Source of the DNA: an uncultured Paracoccaceae bacterium
GTDB taxonomy: Bacteria; Pseudomonadota; Alphaproteobacteria; Rhodobacterales; Rhodobacteraceae
DNA: 64,000 nucleotides
Reading direction: 5' to 3'
Assembly: GCA_947499715.1 (NCBI GenBank)
Contig: CANMPL010000001.1
Span: 659,501 to 723,500 of the forward strand
The notes under the pieces: model-generated
The model's database searches: none
Seen by the model: the letters and a program-made list of their open reading frames with translations, nothing else
What the model was told of the DNA's origin: nothing
Program-made: the position numbers and the translations under genes
Shown here: positions 17,518-25,361 of the stretch, in pieces
Layout: every line of letters starts with the position of its first letter
Numbering within the stretch: the stretch's first letter is position 1

Positions 17518-18279
17518 ATGAAGGTTCTGTCTACAACTGCATTGGCGGGCGCGTTTGCGATTGTCGGGGCGACAGCCCAAGCGGCTTATCTTTACGAAGC
17601 GTCATCCTATGACACCGTCGCGGGGAGCCACAGCGTCTGGATCAGCACGGGTCTGGGTGGGGGCATCGGCACCGACTTCAACTTTGACCCAGTTGGTCTT
17701 TTCCTGACGAACAAGGTCGATTTCGGTCAGCTGTCCGGCCGCTTGGTATCCGCCGATTCCACACCTGCTGACGAAAACGGATTTATCATGGATTTCAGCT
17801 ATGATGGCACATTCGTCGACAGCCATGGCAATCCGTTCAATCCGCTGTTCAAGGACGAAGGCCCCGACGGTCCGGCTGAGTACTTTCTGAACCTAGTCGG
17901 CGGCACTCTGAAGGGTTTTGGCTCCAAATTGGAGGGGCTGAACCTGAAAGTCGAAGCCAAGCCAATTGACGGTCCCTACGCGACCCAAGTCGGTGACGCA
18001 TCAAACGCTAAGAACAATAACTATGGATTGGCGAATTGGTTCACTGTGTTCCTCGATGGCGATCTCGCTGATCAGACCTGTGCTATCTGCACAAACAACC
18101 AGACCATCGCAAATCTTGCCAATGGTGTGCAGGGTGACGTGAACATCAATCTGGAATTGATCGACGATAACGCAGTCATTCCCGATGTCCCACTGCCCGC
18201 CGCTGGCTGGATGCTGATCGCAGGTGTTGGTGGCATGGTCGCCGCTGGTCGTCGCAAGAAGGCTGCCAAGAAAGCCTAA
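17518..18279 (+). CDS. VPLPA-CTERM sorting-signal protein
   Basis: A 253-residue exported protein. It has an N-terminal signal peptide ending in ATAQAAYLY and a C-terminal VPLPAAGWMLIAG segment, then a hydrophobic stretch and a basic GRRKKAAKKA tail. This is the VPLPA-CTERM sorting signal described for Rhodobacterales and recognised by an exosortase, so the protein is probably processed at the membrane and released or attached to exopolysaccharide. The middle carries a CAICTNN pair of cysteines and no known enzymatic domain. The ATG at 17518 follows a GAGGATAAAG ribosome site. No exosortase is in the window. Confidence 0.82.
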   Translation: MKVLSTTALAGAFAIVGATAQAAYLYEASSYDTVAGSHSVWISTGLGGGIGTDFNFDPVGLFLTNKVDFGQLSGRLVSADSTPADENGFIMDFSYDGTFVDSHGNPFNPLFKDEGPDGPAEYFLNLVGGTLKGFGSKLEGLNLKVEAKPIDGPYATQVGDASNAKNNNYGLANWFTVFLDGDLADQTCAICTNNQTIANLANGVQGDVNINLELIDDNAVIPDVPLPAAGWMLIAGVGGMVAAGRRKKAAKKA

Positions 18280-18304
18280 TCGCTTTCTACACGGTATTAA
18301 TTTG

Positions 18305-18340
18305 AAACGGCCCGGCGCATCTGCGGCGGGCCGTTTCTGT
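18305..18340. terminator. Bidirectional terminator between VPLPA-CTERM gene and sbtB
   Basis: A perfect 10-base stem AAACGGCCCG / CGGGCCGTTT lies between the convergent stops at 18279 and 18342. Its AAA/TTT ends let it work in both directions. Confidence 0.75.
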
Positions 18341-18341
18341 G

Positions 18342-18650
18342 TCAGAACCGTTCGGCTCGCAAGACCTGCGCATCGGTAACGCTGACCACGCCGATATGCG
18401 GCTCTACCACGGCAAAGGCGGCCTCTAGCAGCCCGTCCAAACGCTCTGGTCGGATCAGACAGATAAAGTTCACCATGCCGGAGCGTCCCAATTGGCCCTC
18501 GCGGCTCCATTTGCCAGACCGACCGGACCCGCCCAACACCGGCATGATGGTAAAACCGGTGACGCCTGCCTCAGTCAGCGCCTCTGCCAATCGGCGTTCC
18601 AACGGGGCTTCGATCACAATTGATACGCGCTTGGCGTCATGCATTTCCAT
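18342..18650 (-). CDS. PII-like regulator SbtB-type
   Basis: A 102-residue PII-fold protein (VSIVIEAPLERRLAEALTEAG at the N-terminus, split here by its helix), with a short T-loop containing GSGRSGKWSREGQLGRSGM. It lacks the Tyr51 uridylylation site of GlnB/GlnK. Its ATG follows the sbtA stop after a single base, with GGAGG inside the end of sbtA, so the two are translationally coupled. In cyanobacteria SbtB binds adenylyl nucleotides (including cAMP) and gates SbtA. The gene pair makes the same job likely here. No C-terminal redox CxxxxxC hairpin is visible. Confidence 0.78.
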   Translation of the reverse strand: MEMHDAKRVSIVIEAPLERRLAEALTEAGVTGFTIMPVLGGSGRSGKWSREGQLGRSGMVNFICLIRPERLDGLLEAAFAVVEPHIGVVSVTDAQVLRAERF

Positions 18651-18651
18651 A

Positions 18652-19629
18652 TCAGCCTCCGGTCATGGATTGGGCAACCGCCAGATAAAGCGGGATCCCA
18701 AGGGTTAGGTTAAACGGGAATGTCACGCCCAGCGACAGCGTCAGGTAGATTGACGGGTTCGCCTGTGGCAGGGCAACCCGCATCGCCGCGGGCACCGCGA
18801 TATAACTGGCCGAAGCGCTCAACACCATCAACAGCACGATACCGCCCAGCGACAGCCCGATCAGCATCCCCAAAGCCAGCCCGGCAAAAGAGCTGACCAG
18901 CGGCATCAGGATCGCAAAGCCAATTGCACCCATGCCCAAAGACCCACGCACATTGCGCAAACCGCGCCCGGCGATCAGGCCCATATCAAGCAGGAACAGG
19001 CATAGCACGCCTTTGAATGGGGTGACGATAAAGGGCGCGATTTCATCCAGTCCCTTTTGGCCCGTGACGCCGCCAATGATGAACGACCCGACCAGCAGGA
19101 CAATTGAACCGTTCAACAGGATTTCCCGCATCAGTCCGGCGTCCATCTTGGCCCCCGACCCGCCACGCGCAACCAGCCACAAGGCCGACAGAATGGCCGG
19201 GGCTTCCATCGCGGCGGCGACGGCAACCATGTATCCTTCGGCGTCGATCATCCGGCCCTCCAGCACAGAGGTCGCTGCCACAAAGGTCACAATGCTGATT
19301 GACCCATAATGCGCGGCGACGGCGGCCGCGTCGATCCTGTCCATACCGGTCATGATTTTGAGCAAAGCAAAGGCGATCAACGGCAAGCCAAACGACAGCA
19401 CCAAACCGGCACCTACGGCCATCAGCAAGGTTGCGTCAATTCCATTCGCCGCGACCGCCGCGCCGCCCTTAAAGCCAATCGCGAAAAGCAGATAGATCGA
19501 CATACCCTTGGCCACAGCTTCTGGGATCGTCAGGTCCGATCGCGCCAATGCTGCGACCAATCCAAGCGCAAAACTCAAGATAATTGGCGAGACCAGGTTG
19601 CTCGCGGCCAAGTCAAAGATTTCGGTCAT
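18652..19629 (-). CDS. sbtA: Sodium-dependent bicarbonate transporter SbtA-family permease
   Basis: A 325-residue membrane protein with about ten hydrophobic helices in two inverted halves, matching the SbtA (DUF897) family. The first helix region reads NLVSPIILSFALG and is followed by FAIGFKGGAAVA, the characteristic SbtA stretch; a central ASASYIAVPAAMR motif lies near residue 275. SbtA imports bicarbonate with sodium. It is transcribed with the PII-like gene behind it, and carbonic anhydrase lies 1.3 kb upstream on the same strand. In a heterotroph it could feed anaplerotic carboxylation. Family call firm; substrate inferred. Confidence 0.85.
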   Translation of the reverse strand: MTEIFDLAASNLVSPIILSFALGLVAALARSDLTIPEAVAKGMSIYLLFAIGFKGGAAVAANGIDATLLMAVGAGLVLSFGLPLIAFALLKIMTGMDRIDAAAVAAHYGSISIVTFVAATSVLEGRMIDAEGYMVAVAAAMEAPAILSALWLVARGGSGAKMDAGLMREILLNGSIVLLVGSFIIGGVTGQKGLDEIAPFIVTPFKGVLCLFLLDMGLIAGRGLRNVRGSLGMGAIGFAILMPLVSSFAGLALGMLIGLSLGGIVLLMVLSASASYIAVPAAMRVALPQANPSIYLTLSLGVTFPFNLTLGIPLYLAVAQSMTGG

Positions 19630-19639
19630 ATCTGCCCCT

Positions 19640-19668
19640 CATTCTGGCGCTTACTTAGCGTCAGAATG
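19640..19668. promoter_or_regulatory. Inverted repeat just upstream of sbtA
   Basis: CATTCTG and CAGAATG, extended after one mismatch by CGCT/AGCG, form a 12-base imperfect inverted repeat around TACTT. It lies 10-40 bases before the sbtA ATG (19629), so it could be an operator or a 5'-UTR hairpin controlling sbtAB. Confidence 0.4.
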
Positions 19669-19694
19669 GGCGGCTGCAAGGGAATTGATAAAAT

Positions 19695-19714
19695 AAATGA
19701 ACGATTGTTCATTT
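19695..19714. promoter_or_regulatory. Perfect palindrome between the unknown gene and sbtA
   Basis: AAATGAAC-GATT-GTTCATTT is a perfect 8-base inverted repeat in the 99-base gap. On the minus strand it is followed by ATTTTAT, so it may be a weak terminator for the upstream gene; its TGAAC...GTTCA form also resembles a TetR-type operator for sbtA. Confidence 0.4.
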
Positions 19715-19728
19715 ACAACCCATCACGC

Positions 19729-20898
19729 CTATCGTGTGCGGTCCGTTTCGGCCGTCAGGCCGGACCACGCATCCTTGATCTCGTTCCGCATCATCACCAA
19801 CCCAATCCCGACGAAAACGCGCGAACTGACCCGACTGGCAAGCTTGAATTTCTTCGCGGCTTCCTCTGCAATCTTGTCTTGTTTGCTGCGCAGCAGTTGC
19901 CGCTGAATTTCGTTCACACCGCCGGGCAGAAAACGCTGGGCGGTGGTGTTGGCCGCGCCTGCTGGTGCGCGTGCTGCACGCATCGCCTGCTGGATCTGGT
20001 TGCTTGCGGCAGCACGGTTCGCGGCCTGCGTCGCTTGCTGCAACTGTTGGCGGATCTGGTGTGTTTGTGCCTTGTCCAAACCGGCTTGTGCAAAGGTGCT
20101 GGCAACATTGGTCAGACCGGCCTTGCCCGCTGGGCCAAGCGCCATGCCGCCAACTTTGGCGCGCTTCGCGGTCTCTGGATCGAAGGCGATGGAATTCAAC
20201 GTCCCGTAAACCATGCCCACGCCCGCCACCTTGAGGGTCACATATCCAGATGACCCCATCAAAACCCCGGTGCTGGCTGTCGTGCCAGCCGCCGCCACCG
20301 CAATCGGCAGGCATCCAACAACAAGAAACGCAACACTGGCACCAACACTGATCCGATAGGCACGATCCAGGGCGTCGTTCAGCTTGATATTCACCTCATT
20401 GTTGACGCTGCGGGCCAGTCCAAATTGTTCATTCGTGGCCGCCGTGGCGCGAACGGCGCGCGTCACCAGCTCTTTGGCATATTGCCTTGCCTCGCCCGGT
20501 TTTGTCTTATTGAGGAGCTCGAACTTCGCGGTGAAATCCTTGACGTTGGATTTGAACAGCGCCGCACGTCGCGCCGCGTCTACCTTGACGACAGTCGCGC
20601 CCGATATGCTGGACGGGCGGGCGGGGTCGCGGTCTTCCCAATGTCCAAAAGAAACGGCCCGTTTGGCGTTGTTCCAGCTAAAGGCCGACCAGTCGCTGTT
20701 GGCAAACCCATTATAAAGGGCGCTGACCGGATTGACGTCTTCGATAAATTGCACCGCACGGGAACTTGCAGACTTGTCCTGTTCCCATTCCGTGCTCAGC
20801 GACATCTGCGTGGCAAGCGCACCGGCGGCGCCATGAATGATTTCACCAATCTTGTCGGGGTCGAAAATATCTGCGACCGGCAGTTCGCCTTCGGGCAT
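19729..20898 (-). CDS. Unrecognised 389-residue protein with a central hydrophobic hairpin
   Basis: I do not recognise this family. The N-terminal 180 residues are soluble and helical (start MPEGELPVADIFDPDKIGEI). Residues about 185-240 hold two strongly hydrophobic segments (VGASVAFLVVGCLPIAVAAAG and a Gly/Ser-rich second one ending GVGMVYG; the first is given by its core). A Gln/Ala-rich helical stretch at 265-320 could be a coiled coil, and a third hydrophobic patch VFVGIGLVMM lies near 365. No signal peptide is seen. The layout recalls pore-forming or membrane-inserting effector proteins, but no immunity or secretion gene sits beside it. It lies between carbonic anhydrase and sbtA on the same strand. 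Confidence 0.7.
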   Translation of the reverse strand: MPEGELPVADIFDPDKIGEIIHGAAGALATQMSLSTEWEQDKSASSRAVQFIEDVNPVSALYNGFANSDWSAFSWNNAKRAVSFGHWEDRDPARPSSISGATVVKVDAARRAALFKSNVKDFTAKFELLNKTKPGEARQYAKELVTRAVRATAATNEQFGLARSVNNEVNIKLNDALDRAYRISVGASVAFLVVGCLPIAVAAAGTTASTGVLMGSSGYVTLKVAGVGMVYGTLNSIAFDPETAKRAKVGGMALGPAGKAGLTNVASTFAQAGLDKAQTHQIRQQLQQATQAANRAAASNQIQQAMRAARAPAGAANTTAQRFLPGGVNEIQRQLLRSKQDKIAEEAAKKFKLASRVSSRVFVGIGLVMMRNEIKDAWSGLTAETDRTR

Positions 20899-20969
20899 GA
20901 CTCATCCTCCAAAAGCTAAACTATAGCATGTTTGGTGAATGATTTTGGGCCTCGTACCAAAAACGTCGA

Positions 20970-21617
20970 TCAGACGGGGGCAAAGCTCTTTTGCGTCGAA
21001 TCGTAAACCTCTAACGCGCCCTCACCGATGTGGTTCCACACACCGTGCAGCGACAGCATGCCGTCTTTCACGGCAGATTCCACAAATGGGAACGTCATGA
21101 GGTTCTCGAGGCTGATCAAAATGGCCTCTTTTTCCAGCGCGGACCGTCGCATGTCTTCTTCGCCTTCTGGCAGTCGCGCGTAACCGGGACGCAGAATATC
21201 CATCCAGCGCCCCACAAAGCTGCTTTTCTCTTCAAGTTCTGGCGCGGCACCGCTGCACATATCGTAACACCCCTTCACGCCGCCGCAGCTCGAATGCCCC
21301 ATGACGATCACATGCGCGACCTTCAGCGCGGTGACAGCATATTCAACGGCCGCAGAGGTGCCGTGATATTCCCCGTCGGGATTAAACGGCGGTACAAGAT
21401 TGGCGATGTTGCGATGAATAAAGAACTCTCCGTGGTCTGCCCCAAAAATAGAGGTCACATGCACACGGCTGTCACAACAGGAAATCACCATCGCGCGGGG
21501 GTGCTGGCCGTCTTCTGCCAAACGCCGATACCACGATGCATTCTCTGAATAGGTCGTTGCTTTCCAACCGTGATAGCGGCTGACCAAATAAGCGGGAAGC
21601 GGGCGTGCTTGATCCAT
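20970..21617 (-). CDS. Beta-class carbonic anhydrase
   Basis: A 215-residue beta carbonic anhydrase interconverting CO2 and bicarbonate. The zinc site is complete: Cys47 with the Asp49/Arg51 dyad in CCDSR, and His108 with Cys111 in HSSCGG. The neighbouring GxxF segment (ADHGEFFIHRNIANLV) is typical. No signal peptide, so it is cytosolic. Positioned on the same strand as sbtA and the PII-like gene, it probably belongs to an inorganic carbon supply group, although a 1.17-kb unknown gene separates them. Confidence 0.93.
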   Translation of the reverse strand: MDQARPLPAYLVSRYHGWKATTYSENASWYRRLAEDGQHPRAMVISCCDSRVHVTSIFGADHGEFFIHRNIANLVPPFNPDGEYHGTSAAVEYAVTALKVAHVIVMGHSSCGGVKGCYDMCSGAAPELEEKSSFVGRWMDILRPGYARLPEGEEDMRRSALEKEAILISLENLMTFPFVESAVKDGMLSLHGVWNHIGEGALEVYDSTQKSFAPV

Positions 21618-21730
21618 GGGCGTCCTTCCGATCTTGCTGTGGGTTCAATAGGTTGCATTTGCACGAATTTCGAGAGATTTCTGCTCTTGGCCTCAACCTT
21701 CTGGGAACCATCCCGCGCTAAGACGGTGCC

Positions 21731-22150
21731 ATGAAACATATGATGCCTTTGCCCCCGTCGACGCCCGTCATGCCCTCAAGTGTGACTGTTCTTGATTGTG
21801 GATCACCTCCGCGGATCGATCCGATACCGCTGACGACGATCTATGCAGAAATGGGTCCTGACGTGGCCGAGGATACGATTTGCCGTGTTCTTGAAGACAT
21901 TGCACGCCGCTTGAATAGCCTTCAAAAACAGCGACTTGATTGCAAATTCGCCGAACTGGTGCGCCCTGCGCAACGGGTGGGCGCGGTCGCCCGCCAAATT
22001 GGCCTGACAGAAGTGTCGATCGCCGCAGACCATGTCGCCACCGCTGCCGATCAAAGCGATCCGGTCGCATTGGAAGCCACGTTGCAGCGTTTGGAACGCG
22101 GATTTGACGTCGCAATCTGCCAAATCTGGGAAGTCGATCACGTCTCTTAA
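21731..22150 (+). CDS. Conserved hypothetical protein
   Basis: A 139-residue protein with a proline-rich start and an alpha-helical body (AEDTICRVLEDIARRLNSLQ, then RVGAVARQIGLTEVSIAADHV). The helical arrangement is reminiscent of a small four-helix or HPt-like module, but no phosphorylatable His motif is certain. The ATG at 21731 or the internal ATG at 21743 may start it; neither has a strong ribosome site. It diverges from carbonic anhydrase and precedes the aminopeptidase by 70 bases. Confidence 0.55.
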   Translation: MKHMMPLPPSTPVMPSSVTVLDCGSPPRIDPIPLTTIYAEMGPDVAEDTICRVLEDIARRLNSLQKQRLDCKFAELVRPAQRVGAVARQIGLTEVSIAADHVATAADQSDPVALEATLQRLERGFDVAICQIWEVDHVS

Positions 22151-22220
22151 CGGGGTGGACTTGTCGTTTGGACGCGGGTGTCTAGGGTGGGGATGAATGA
22201 AGACCCACCAAAGGCCAATC

Positions 22221-23588
22221 ATGACCCTGACATTTGCCCCTGCCGACCCGAACACCATCCCGCTACATGTGATCGATTCCGATCATCTGGATGCAATCCC
22301 TGCCGCCGCCAAAAATTTGGCGACAGCACACGGCTTTAAGGGCGCAGCGGGCAGTGTTCTGACCGTGCCAGATCAGGACGGCGCAATCGCCATGGCCCTT
22401 GTTGGTCAGGGCAGCACCTCGAGCCGCAGACGCGGGCGTTTTGCCATCGCGCCCGCCGCGCGGAAACTGCCAGCGGGCACCTATGCAATTGCGCATGGTC
22501 TGTCCGGTCAGCCCCTGGAAGAGGCAGCACTTGGCTGGCTATTGGAATCATACGACTTTGACCATTATCGCCGGTCAAAACCGGCGCTTGCCGGTCTGGT
22601 CGCGCCCAAAGGGATCGATGCACCGCGTATCGAAGCAATCGCCGCCGGGGAAGCGTTGACGCGCGACCTGATCAACACCCCAGCCTCTGATATGGGGCCA
22701 GACGAGCTAGAGGATGCGACCCGTTCGCTTGCGCGCCAGCATGACGCTTATCTCAACGTCATCACCGGCGACGATTTGATCCCTTCAAACTTTCCAATGA
22801 TCCACACCGTTGGCCGCGCCTCTGCCCGCGCCCCGCGCCTATTGGATCTGCGATGGGGTAAGTCCGGGCCGCAACTGACGCTTGTGGGCAAGGGCGTGTG
22901 TTTTGACACCGGTGGATTGAATATCAAGCCCGGTGGCTCCATGGGCTTGATGAAAAAGGACATGGGCGGTGCGGCCACCACGCTGGGGCTGGCACATATG
23001 ATCATGACGCTGAATTTGCCGATCCGCTTGCGCCTTTTGATCCCGGCGGTCGAAAACAGCATCGACGGCAGCGCGTTCCGCCCACAAGACATCCTGACCA
23101 GCCGCAAGGGTCTGACGGTTGAGGTTAACAATACCGACGCCGAAGGTCGCCTGGTGCTGGCCGACGCGCTGACCCTGGCGGATGAAGATGATCCCGATCT
23201 GGTTATCTCAATGGCGACGCTGACCGGTGCCGCGCGGGTGGCCGTCGGTCCGGACATCTCACCGTTCTTTACCGACAATGACACCCATGCCGCCGCGCTG
23301 TCGCAAAGTGCGGCAAAGGTCGCAGATCCGGTCTGGCGGCTGCCCTTTCATGAACCCTACGAGGCGATGATTGAACCGGGCATCGCCGACCTGGATAACG
23401 CGCCTTCAGGCGGCATGGCCGGATGCATCACAGCCGCCCTTTTCCTGCGTCGCTTTGTCGAAAGCCCCTATGTGCATTTTGATATCTATGGCTGGTGCCC
23501 ATCCGCCAAACCCGCCCGCCCCAAAGGTGGCGTTGGCATGGGCGCGCGTGCTGTTCTGGACGCTCTACCCGATCTGCTGGACCTGTAA
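22221..23588 (+). CDS. Leucyl aminopeptidase family (M17) protein
   Basis: A 455-residue M17 metallo-aminopeptidase, which removes N-terminal residues from peptides with a two-metal centre. The family signature NTDAEGRLVLADAL is intact near residue 310, preceded by GKGVCFDTGGLNIKPGG with metal ligands and KKDMGGAAT with the catalytic Lys region. The ATG at 22221 is favoured over an upstream in-frame ATG. It is followed after two bases by the NlpC/P60 gene; this pair recurs in alphaproteobacteria and suggests joint breakdown of cell-wall peptides. Confidence 0.9.
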   Translation: MTLTFAPADPNTIPLHVIDSDHLDAIPAAAKNLATAHGFKGAAGSVLTVPDQDGAIAMALVGQGSTSSRRRGRFAIAPAARKLPAGTYAIAHGLSGQPLEEAALGWLLESYDFDHYRRSKPALAGLVAPKGIDAPRIEAIAAGEALTRDLINTPASDMGPDELEDATRSLARQHDAYLNVITGDDLIPSNFPMIHTVGRASARAPRLLDLRWGKSGPQLTLVGKGVCFDTGGLNIKPGGSMGLMKKDMGGAATTLGLAHMIMTLNLPIRLRLLIPAVENSIDGSAFRPQDILTSRKGLTVEVNNTDAEGRLVLADALTLADEDDPDLVISMATLTGAARVAVGPDISPFFTDNDTHAAALSQSAAKVADPVWRLPFHEPYEAMIEPGIADLDNAPSGGMAGCITAALFLRRFVESPYVHFDIYGWCPSAKPARPKGGVGMGARAVLDALPDLLDL

Positions 23589-23590
23589 CG

Positions 23591-24403
23591 ATGGACGCCC
23601 GCCTCACCCCTGCCAATGGGCGCGTCGCGGCGACCACCTTGCGTGGGCACGTGACGGCAGAGGCCTTCGTGACAGGCACTCCGATCCGCATTACAGCACC
23701 CGTCACCGACATCCGGCAAAGCCCAGATGGTCCGCGTGATCGGCAACGCCTTTTGGGCGCGTCTGTCACCCGATACGAAGATCGCGCGGGCTGGTCATTT
23801 GTTCAAGGTATCGACGGCTATGTCGGCTACATCCGGTCCACGGATGTCGGTGAAGGTGCGACGCCCACACACCGCGTCGCGACCCGCGCCACTCATGGCT
23901 ACAGCGACCAGGATTTCAAATCACCCGAACGCGTGACGCTTCCGTTTGACGCCCGCGTTGCCGTGCTGGATGAGCGGCCAAAGTTCTTTGAAACCGATCA
24001 GGGTTATATCCCCAAAAAACACCTTCGCGCGCTCGACCGGCCCTTTGCGGACCCTGTCACAATCGCACAATTGCATTTCCAGTCGCCTTATCTTTGGGGC
24101 GGCAACTCGACCTTCGGGATTGATTGTTCGGGCCTCATTCAGGCCGCCCTTGGCGCGTGTGACATCGATTGTCCTGCCGATAGCGACATGCAGCGCGACG
24201 GCGTGGGCGAACATGTGTCAGGCCGCTACCAGCGGGGTGATCTGATGTTTTGGAAAGGGCATGTGGGGATGATGGTCGACACCGATGTGATGATCCATGC
24301 AAATGCACATCATATGGCCGTGGCCTATGAACCGATCGCGGCTGCGATCACGCGCATCGCGGCCCAAGGTGACGGCCCTTTGCTTGCGCACAAACGGCTT
24401 TAG
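23591..24403 (+). CDS. NlpC/P60 family cysteine endopeptidase with SH3 domain
   Basis: A 270-residue protein. Residues 30-90 and 90-145 look like bacterial SH3 modules (RQSPDGPRDRQRLLG, then GYIPKKHL). The C-terminal NlpC/P60 domain has catalytic Cys179 in FGIDCSG and His224 in WKGHVGMM, with His236 a likely third residue. Such enzymes cut gamma-D-glutamyl-diamino acid bonds in peptidoglycan stem peptides. No signal peptide is visible, suggesting action on recycled peptides inside the cell together with the preceding M17 aminopeptidase. The real ATG is at 23591, right after the M17 stop. Confidence 0.88.
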   Translation: MDARLTPANGRVAATTLRGHVTAEAFVTGTPIRITAPVTDIRQSPDGPRDRQRLLGASVTRYEDRAGWSFVQGIDGYVGYIRSTDVGEGATPTHRVATRATHGYSDQDFKSPERVTLPFDARVAVLDERPKFFETDQGYIPKKHLRALDRPFADPVTIAQLHFQSPYLWGGNSTFGIDCSGLIQAALGACDIDCPADSDMQRDGVGEHVSGRYQRGDLMFWKGHVGMMVDTDVMIHANAHHMAVAYEPIAAAITRIAAQGDGPLLAHKRL

Positions 24404-24741
24404 TCGACCGCCCGGATCAGCTTGCGTTCCAGCACGCGCAACACCACGCGTAGATCGTTCCCCCGCTTGAGGATCTGCCCATCCATGCCCACAACCGCAT
24501 ATTGCCCTTGTTTCATGCGCAATTTGGGCCGCTTTTCGATCTTGTAAAGCGGATGTTCTGCGGTGCGCCGAAAGACGGAAAACACCGCCAGATCCTTCAA
24601 CGATGAAATCCCATAATCGCGCCATTCGCCTGCTGCCACCATGCGCCCATACAGTGACAGGATTGGGCCAAGCTCTGTGCGGTGAAAGGCCACCTGACCG
24701 CTGGGCAGGGGCACGATGTCAGGCGTGCTTTGCATGTTCAT
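24400..24741 (-). CDS. DUF2794 protein
   Basis: A 113-residue conserved alphaproteobacterial protein of the DUF2794 family, function unknown. Recognisable stretches are FHRTELGPILSLYGRMVAAG and EWRDYGIS early, and RPKLRMKQGQYAVVG later. It converges on the NlpC/P60 gene with a 4-base overlap of the stops. Confidence 0.8.
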   Translation of the reverse strand: MNMQSTPDIVPLPSGQVAFHRTELGPILSLYGRMVAAGEWRDYGISSLKDLAVFSVFRRTAEHPLYKIEKRPKLRMKQGQYAVVGMDGQILKRGNDLRVVLRVLERKLIRAVD

Positions 24742-24873
24742 GGAACCAGATTTGCGCCAATTTCAGCGCAAAGCAAGCACCGCCTTTGAATTGCCTTAAA
24801 ATGACCGCCGCATCGCCGTTGCGCGCCCGTGAACCGAACACTTTGCCTTGTCAGACAGGGAGCATAGCAAAAG

Positions 24874-24928
24874 TGCTACCCCGGCGTCGTATGTTTATTG
24901 CCCCCACCCAGTATGCGGCGCCGGGGGA
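24874..24928. terminator. Possible structured terminator in the DUF2794/I78 gap
   Basis: CCCCGGCG near 24881 pairs with CGCCGGGG near 24920, enclosing a 31-base loop, and ACTTTT follows on the plus strand. The long loop makes this uncertain. Nothing else is seen between 24742 and 24943. Confidence 0.25.
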
Positions 24929-24943
24929 CTTTTCCCAACATTG

Positions 24944-25246
24944 CTATCCGCAGGTAATGGACGCGATGCGTCCATCCGCGCCGATGTTGAAATTCATCCG
25001 CTCTGGTCGATAATCCTGTGTCACTACGGACCCCGGCCGCACCACGCGCACTTGTCCCAATATCATCACACGCTCCAGCACGGTGGCATCCTGACCGACG
25101 AGCGTGCCGTAACGCTCTCCGTCGCAGGTATTGTCCAGCCCGGTCGGAAATGACCCGCCCGGCGGTGGCCCACCCGCAGACGGAGGAGTGGGGGTGGCGG
25201 CACAGCCCGTAAGGGCAACAAGGGCAATCGCAAATACATACTTCAT
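24944..25246 (-). CDS. Peptidase inhibitor I78-family lipoprotein
   Basis: A protein of about 100 residues. A signal peptide with lipobox LTGC (Cys near residue 15) marks it as a lipoprotein, followed by a Pro/Gly-rich linker and the I78 core: DNTCDGERYGTLVGQDATVLERV near 39-61 (cited by ends) and VVTQDYRPERMNFNIGADG before the C-terminal ITCG. I78 proteins are small inhibitors related to Aspergillus elastase inhibitor. The start at 25246 is preferred; an ATG two codons earlier is also possible. Confidence 0.8.
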   Translation of the reverse strand: MKYVFAIALVALTGCAATPTPPSAGGPPPGGSFPTGLDNTCDGERYGTLVGQDATVLERVMILGQVRVVRPGSVVTQDYRPERMNFNIGADGRIASITCG

Positions 25247-25361
25247 GCCCATACATTGCCGTGGCCTGCATAAAAGTTGCAAGGGTGCAAACGCCTATGC
25301 TTGAAATTGCGGGCCAATTCGCAGACCCTTCGTTCCGAACACAATTGAAAGGTCATGCCCC

